A stretch of 16,736 bases of DNA, taken from contig JBFWNZ010000046.1 in assembly GCA_050250795.1 (NCBI GenBank), positions 1-16,736 on the forward strand, given 5' to 3'. Made by a program: the position numbers and the translations under genes. The DNA comes from JBFWNZ01 sp050250795 (lineage in GTDB: Bacteria > Pseudomonadota > Alphaproteobacteria > UBA8366). The first letter of the stretch is position 1. Each line of letters starts with the position of its first letter. Of this stretch, positions 12,935 to 16,736 are shown piece after piece. The notes under the pieces were generated by a model. It searched no databases and was not told the origin of the DNA. It saw nothing but the letters and a program-made list of their open reading frames with translations.

Positions 12935-14779
12935 ATGACCGTCGAGCAGACCGCCATCGTCGCCATCGTTGCGGCCACCGTCGCAATGTTCATCTGGGGA
13001 CGCTGGCGCCACGACATGGTTGCGCTGGGTGCGTTGCTCGCCTGCGTCTTTGCCGGCCTGGTCACGCCGGACGCCGCCTTTGCCGGCTTCGGCCACCCGG
13101 CGGTGGTGACCGTCGCATGCGTGCTGATACTGAGTCGCGGGCTGCAGACCTCGGGCGCGGTCGACGCCCTGACCCAGCGCATCCTGCCCGCCTCCGCCGG
13201 ATCGGCCACCATGATCGCGGCACTGACCGGCCTCGCCGCCACGCTGTCCGCCTTCATGAACAATGTCGGCGCATTGGCCTTGCTCATGCCCGTCGCCATT
13301 CAGGTCGCCGAACGCCAGGGCCTGCCGCCCGGCCGCATTCTGATGCCCGTCGCGTTCGGCTCCATCCTCGGAGGGATGGTCACGCTGATCGGCACGCCGC
13401 CGAACCTGATCGTTTCCGGCTTTCGCGCCCAGACGGGTGCCGGCAGTTTCGCGATGTTCGATTTCGCCCCGGTGGGGCTGGCGGTCGCGGCGGCGGGTGT
13501 CGCCTTCATCGCCCTGATCGGCTGGCGCCTTGTCCCGGCCCGCGAACGGGCGGGCACCGAAGGCTTCGACACGGGCACCTATCTGACCGAAGCGCGCTTG
13601 CCGGAGAAGTGCAAGGCCGTGGGCATGACGATGCGCGAGATCGAGGCCGTGCTCGACGAATCGGATGCGCAGGCGGTCGGGCTGGTCCGCCGCGAGATTC
13701 GCGTGCCTGTGCCGCATGGCGGCCTGATGCTGCGCGCCGGCGACATCCTCGTGATCGAAGCCGACCCAAAAGCGCTGGCAACGGTCCTGTCCAACCTGGG
13801 TCTGAAACTCGAGGAAGAGGTTGCGCCCACCGTTGCGGAGGAGAACGAGCGCACTGCCGACGCACCCGCCGCCCCCGAAGCCGAGCAAGCCCAGCCCGCA
13901 TCGGCAAAACCGGCCGCAACGGACGACATCGCGCTCGCCGAATTGGCGCCCCTGCCCGACTCCCATCTGATCGGCCGGTCCGCCAGCGATATCCGACTGC
14001 GCAGCCGCTTCGGCATCAACCTGCTTGCCGTTTCGCGTCAAGGACGTCGATCCATGGCGCGCCTCCGTACGATGCCGCTCCGCGGCGGCGATGTGCTGCT
14101 GATGCAGGGCGCACCCGACGCGCTCGCCGATTTCGCATCCCAGTTCCGCTGCGTCCCTCTGGCCTCCAGGCCGCTGCGCATTCCCAACCGCCGCGATGCG
14201 ATCCTCTCGGGTGCCGTCATGGCGGCGGCAACGGCGGGCGCCGCTTTCGGGCTTCTGCCGGCGGCCATTGCCTTTGCAGCCGGCGCCCTCGTGCTGATGG
14301 CGACGCGCGTCGTTCCGCCTCGCACCGTCTACGACGCCGTGGATTGGTCGGTCGTCGTCCTCCTTGGAGCGATGATCCCGGTTGCGGAAGCGATGGCCGG
14401 CACCGGTGCCGCAGATATGGTCGCACGCGCGATGCTGGACTGGATCGCTCAGGGCAATGCGGTTGCCGCGCTGATTCTGGTCCTGGTCGTCACGATGACG
14501 CTCTCGGACTTCATGAACAACGCCGCGACCGCGGCCGTCATGTGCCCCATTGCCATCGGCGTGGCCGGGCATCTCGGCGTCGGCTCCGACGCCTTTCTCA
14601 TGGCCGTGGCGGTCGGCGCCTCCTGCGCCTTCCTCACTCCCATCGGGCACCAGAACAACACGCTGATCCTCGGTCCCGGCGGCTTTCGCTTCGGCGACTA
14701 CTGGCGCCTCGGCCTGCCGCTCGAACTCATGGTCATCGCCGTCGCCATACCCCTGTTGCTGGCAGCCTGGCCGCTGTAA
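12935..14779 (+). CDS. SLC13/DASS-type permease with two RCK_C-like domains
   Basis: Inner-membrane transporter of the divalent anion/sodium symporter superfamily; substrate unknown (sulfate, dicarboxylate and similar anions occur in the family). The 614 residues contain two membrane halves, about 4-200 and 422-612. Each holds the repeated motif SxFMNN (SAFMNN at 105-110, SDFMNN at 524-529), and each is followed by a TPP/TPIG turn (GTPPNL at 153-158; TPIGHQNN at 568-575). Between the halves lie two RCK_C/TrkA-C-like regulatory domains (about 212-292 and 335-408), joined by an Ala/Pro/Glu-rich linker (295-330). The ATG at 12935 starts directly ahead of the first membrane helix. An in-frame ATG at 12833 adds 34 unlikely residues and lies inside the repeat cluster. 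The ribosome-binding site is weak. The gene is divergent from serC. Confidence 0.9.
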   Translation: MTVEQTAIVAIVAATVAMFIWGRWRHDMVALGALLACVFAGLVTPDAAFAGFGHPAVVTVACVLILSRGLQTSGAVDALTQRILPASAGSATMIAALTGLAATLSAFMNNVGALALLMPVAIQVAERQGLPPGRILMPVAFGSILGGMVTLIGTPPNLIVSGFRAQTGAGSFAMFDFAPVGLAVAAAGVAFIALIGWRLVPARERAGTEGFDTGTYLTEARLPEKCKAVGMTMREIEAVLDESDAQAVGLVRREIRVPVPHGGLMLRAGDILVIEADPKALATVLSNLGLKLEEEVAPTVAEENERTADAPAAPEAEQAQPASAKPAATDDIALAELAPLPDSHLIGRSASDIRLRSRFGINLLAVSRQGRRSMARLRTMPLRGGDVLLMQGAPDALADFASQFRCVPLASRPLRIPNRRDAILSGAVMAAATAGAAFGLLPAAIAFAAGALVLMATRVVPPRTVYDAVDWSVVVLLGAMIPVAEAMAGTGAADMVARAMLDWIAQGNAVAALILVLVVTMTLSDFMNNAATAAVMCPIAIGVAGHLGVGSDAFLMAVAVGASCAFLTPIGHQNNTLILGPGGFRFGDYWRLGLPLELMVIAVAIPLLLAAWPL

Positions 14780-14800
14780 CGCAAGCGTGTCGACTCCCGC

Positions 14801-14806
14801 TATACT
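14801..14806 (+). promoter_or_regulatory. Candidate -10 element of the GST gene
   Basis: TATACT lies 37 bp before the chosen GST start, within the 63-bp gap after the permease. No good -35 is found at the usual spacing, so the gene may equally be read from the permease transcript. Confidence 0.35.
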
Positions 14807-14842
14807 TCTACTGATGCACCTGCTGGCCGAGGAGACATGCCG

Positions 14843-15535
14843 ATGACACGCCGCCTCTACGATCTGGTCGGCTGCGATGACCGCCGGTTCAGCCCGAACT
14901 GCTGGCGGTCGCGCCTGGCGCTGGCCCATAAGGGACTGGACGTCGAAACGGTGCCTGTGCGCTTCACCGAGAAGGATCGCTTCGCCCATACCGGCAGCAA
15001 GACCGTGCCCGTGCTGGAGGATGGCGACCGCACCGTCGCCACCTCCTGGGAGATCGCAGTCTATCTCGACGAAGCGTATCCCGACCGCCCTGCGCTGATG
15101 GGCGACAGGCATGGCCGTTCGCTCACCCGCTTCATCGATTCCTGGGCCGACACCATCCTGCATCCGGCGATGACGCGGTGCATCCTGCTCGACATCCACG
15201 ACCACCTCGAACCCGGCGACCGGCCCTATTTCCGCGAAAGCCGCGAGAAGCGCTTCGGCGCCGCGCTGGAAGATGTCGTCGCCGATGCCGACGGAAACCG
15301 CCTGAGGCTGAATCAGGCGCTCGCCCCCGTCCGGTCGCTGCTGCAGAAGCAACCCTGGATCGCTGGAACGGCACCGGCCTATGCCGATTATCTGGTCGTG
15401 GGCGCCTTCCAGTGGGCGCGTTGCGTGTCGCCCCGGCGGCTGCTCGACGATGACGACCCGATCCGCGAATGGCGCGACCGCATGTTCGGCCTGTTCGGCG
15501 GGCTTGCCGACACGACGCCTTGCTATCGCACATGA
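14843..15535 (+). CDS. Glutathione S-transferase family protein, beta-etherase-like
   Basis: Cytosolic glutathione-dependent enzyme. Residues 4-80 form the thioredoxin-like domain: SPNCWRSRLALAHKGLDVE (17-35) resembles the N-terminus of LigE/LigF-type beta-etherases, TVPVL (54-58) holds the cis-proline, and TSWEIAVYLDEAYP (67-80) is the glutathione-contact helix. Residues about 90-225 form the helical C-terminal domain, with DYLVVGAFQWAR near its end. The 230-residue length fits the family. I place the start at ATG 14843, because GAGGAG then lies 8 nt upstream; the in-frame ATG at 14837 is only 2 nt from it. Many alphaproteobacteria that do not degrade lignin carry such genes, so the substrate is unknown. 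Confidence 0.88.
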   Translation: MTRRLYDLVGCDDRRFSPNCWRSRLALAHKGLDVETVPVRFTEKDRFAHTGSKTVPVLEDGDRTVATSWEIAVYLDEAYPDRPALMGDRHGRSLTRFIDSWADTILHPAMTRCILLDIHDHLEPGDRPYFRESREKRFGAALEDVVADADGNRLRLNQALAPVRSLLQKQPWIAGTAPAYADYLVVGAFQWARCVSPRRLLDDDDPIREWRDRMFGLFGGLADTTPCYRT

Positions 15536-15626
15536 TCGTTCCGGCGTCTTAACGCTTCGTTGAGGACGCGCAGCTAGGATCGGCGTATCCTGCCGCGCAA
15601 CGCGACGCATCCAAGGGCGGGGGCCT

Positions 15627-16736
15627 GTGGACGGAGCCGAACGACGCTACGACGCCGGCAAGCTTGTCTTTTCCGAAGGCGAGGCAAGCACGGAAGCGTT
15701 TGTGCTTCATGAAGGCCGGATCGAGTTGACCAAACGCGGGGTCGATGGCGCGGTCCGGCTCGCTGTGCTGGAGCCCGGCGAAATCTTCGGCGAAATGGGT
15801 GTGATCGAACGCCAGCCGCGCAATGCGACTGCGCGGGCGCTGGAGCCCGTGCGCGTCACCGCCATCGATGCCGACCGTTTCATCTACATGCTCCAGACGC
15901 AGCCCGACGTATCGCTGACGCTGATGCATAAGCTGTCGCACCGCCTGCGCGTGATGGATGACCGGGTCGCGGGTCTGGCGGGAGAGGGGCGCGGAAAGCA
16001 TCCGGGTCTCCTGCAACGTCTGTTCGGCAGCATCCGGCCCAGCGGGCGCACGGCCGCGCCCGCTTCCCGGACGGCGACGCGACCTGCAGCCGAGGGAACG
16101 GAGCCCGAATGGGCTGCGCGGACCGGCAAGGGCGGGCGGCGGGGTCGGGACGAGCGGCGGCGCGCCTCGCGCACCTCCGCGCCTGCCGCGCCCGACGTCG
16201 CGACGGACCCGAACGAAATCGACGAGATGGGCAGCATCGAGCGCCAGCGGCCCGTGCACCCCCCCGATGCCGGCACCGACACGCCGCTGGTATTGGTGGC
16301 CGACATCGCTGGCGACGACGAGCGGCGCAAGACCCTGCAGATCGTCGGCATGCTGAAGGCACTGGACGATCTGCGCGTGGAACCTGCCGGCGAAGCCTTC
16401 GATGAGGCGGCCCGGATGACGGAGGACGCCGAGCGCCGGGCGCGAGCGAGGCTTGCCGGTCGGAACGCCCGCCTGCTCGTCTTCGGCATTGCCGGCAGCG
16501 CGACGGAGTTACGACTGCTGCCGCCCTATGCGCATGGCGAAATGCGCCTCGGCGGGTTCTCGACCATCGACCCCCTCTGGCTGCCTGCCCCGCTGGACGA
16601 AGCAAGGGCGGAACTGATCCGTGCCGCCGTCCTCGCCGCAACCACGCCGCCGCGCGGCCCCCTGTTCGACTCGCTCAAGGCGATGCTGCCGCGTTCGGTG
16701 GAGTCGGGCCGCGAATCCGGCGCGCTCGATGTGACG
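15627..16736 (+). CDS. Cyclic-nucleotide-binding-domain protein without HTH, C-terminus beyond the right edge
   Basis: 370 codons are visible and the frame stays open at the edge. Residues about 5-108 form a cyclic-nucleotide-binding fold: FSEGEASTEAFVLHEGRIEL opens it, and the phosphate-binding cassette FGEMGVIERQPRNATARA keeps Glu56 and Arg65, so cAMP or cGMP binding is plausible. Instead of the CRP/FNR helix-turn-helix there is a long basic, Ala/Arg/Pro-rich linker (about 118-215) and then an alpha/beta domain (about 218-340, with TPLVLVADIAG and RNARLLVFGIAGSATEL). That domain is unrecognised; faint likeness to FlgO/TolB-N-like domains is a guess. Start is GTG 15627: an in-frame TGA at 15561 and no other start codon between force this choice, with AAGGG and GGGGG upstream. 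Confidence 0.87.
   Translation, partial: MDGAERRYDAGKLVFSEGEASTEAFVLHEGRIELTKRGVDGAVRLAVLEPGEIFGEMGVIERQPRNATARALEPVRVTAIDADRFIYMLQTQPDVSLTLMHKLSHRLRVMDDRVAGLAGEGRGKHPGLLQRLFGSIRPSGRTAAPASRTATRPAAEGTEPEWAARTGKGGRRGRDERRRASRTSAPAAPDVATDPNEIDEMGSIERQRPVHPPDAGTDTPLVLVADIAGDDERRKTLQIVGMLKALDDLRVEPAGEAFDEAARMTEDAERRARARLAGRNARLLVFGIAGSATELRLLPPYAHGEMRLGGFSTIDPLWLPAPLDEARAELIRAAVLAATTPPRGPLFDSLKAMLPRSVESGRESGALDVT

Noticed and set aside
15549..15591. Promoter-like hexamers (TTAACG, TTGAGG, TAGGAT, TATCCT) before the cyclic-nucleotide-binding gene
   Set aside because: No pair has acceptable 16-18 bp spacing, so no specific promoter is called.
12779..15610. A 943-codon open frame on the minus strand
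   Set aside because: Antisense to the permease and GST genes, with low-complexity Gly/Arg/His/Asp composition; a shadow of strong third-position GC bias.
1..16736. CRISPR arrays, insertion sequences, toxin-antitoxin pairs or defence genes
   Set aside because: No regularly spaced repeats, transposase motifs or recognisable toxin or defence domains were seen; the only mobile-element gene is the integrase at the left edge.

Overview
The window looks like the chromosome of a high-GC alphaproteobacterium, probably in or near the Rhodospirillales. Support for this: an RpoH of alphaproteobacterial type, an alphaproteobacterial/archaeal-type SerC next to SerA, a HisZ regulatory subunit fused translationally to purA, and strongly GC-rich third codon positions in almost every gene. 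No rRNA, CRISPR array or insertion sequence is visible.

Left edge (1-1530): a tyrosine-recombinase gene runs off the left end on the minus strand. Its start lies about 100 bases beyond the 3' end of an intact tRNA-Glu(CUC) gene on the same strand. This is the usual layout of an integrated element (island, ICE or prophage) that uses the tRNA 3' end as its attachment site. The element would extend leftward out of the window; everything to the right of the tRNA looks like core chromosome. The integrase uses codons (CTA, AGA, ATA, TTA) that are rare in the other genes.

Region 1.65-4.6 kb: an unrecognised small acidic protein, a small single-span membrane protein, an RluD-family pseudouridine synthase and the heat-shock sigma factor rpoH. 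The small membrane protein and rluD diverge from a short region holding a perfect 9-bp inverted repeat whose arms contain TTGACC -35 elements pointing outward.

Region 4.6-12.7 kb: one long minus-strand directon, transcribed serC, serA, hisZ, purA, then a tail-anchored protein-kinase-like protein and a small multi-span membrane protein. The first four genes link serine synthesis, regulation of the first step of histidine synthesis, and AMP synthesis. The kinase-like protein has lost the catalytic Asp of HRD and the DFG motif, so it appears to be a pseudokinase; it sits 9 bp upstream of the membrane-protein gene. This pair is the best candidate for an undescribed module. The directon ends in a terminator hairpin shared with the end of rpoH.

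Region 12.7-16.7 kb, plus strand: a 248-bp divergent region with a good serC promoter and a dense cluster of inverted and direct repeats, then an SLC13-type permease carrying two RCK_C-like domains, a beta-etherase-like glutathione S-transferase, and a cyclic-nucleotide-binding protein without a DNA-binding domain that runs off the right edge.
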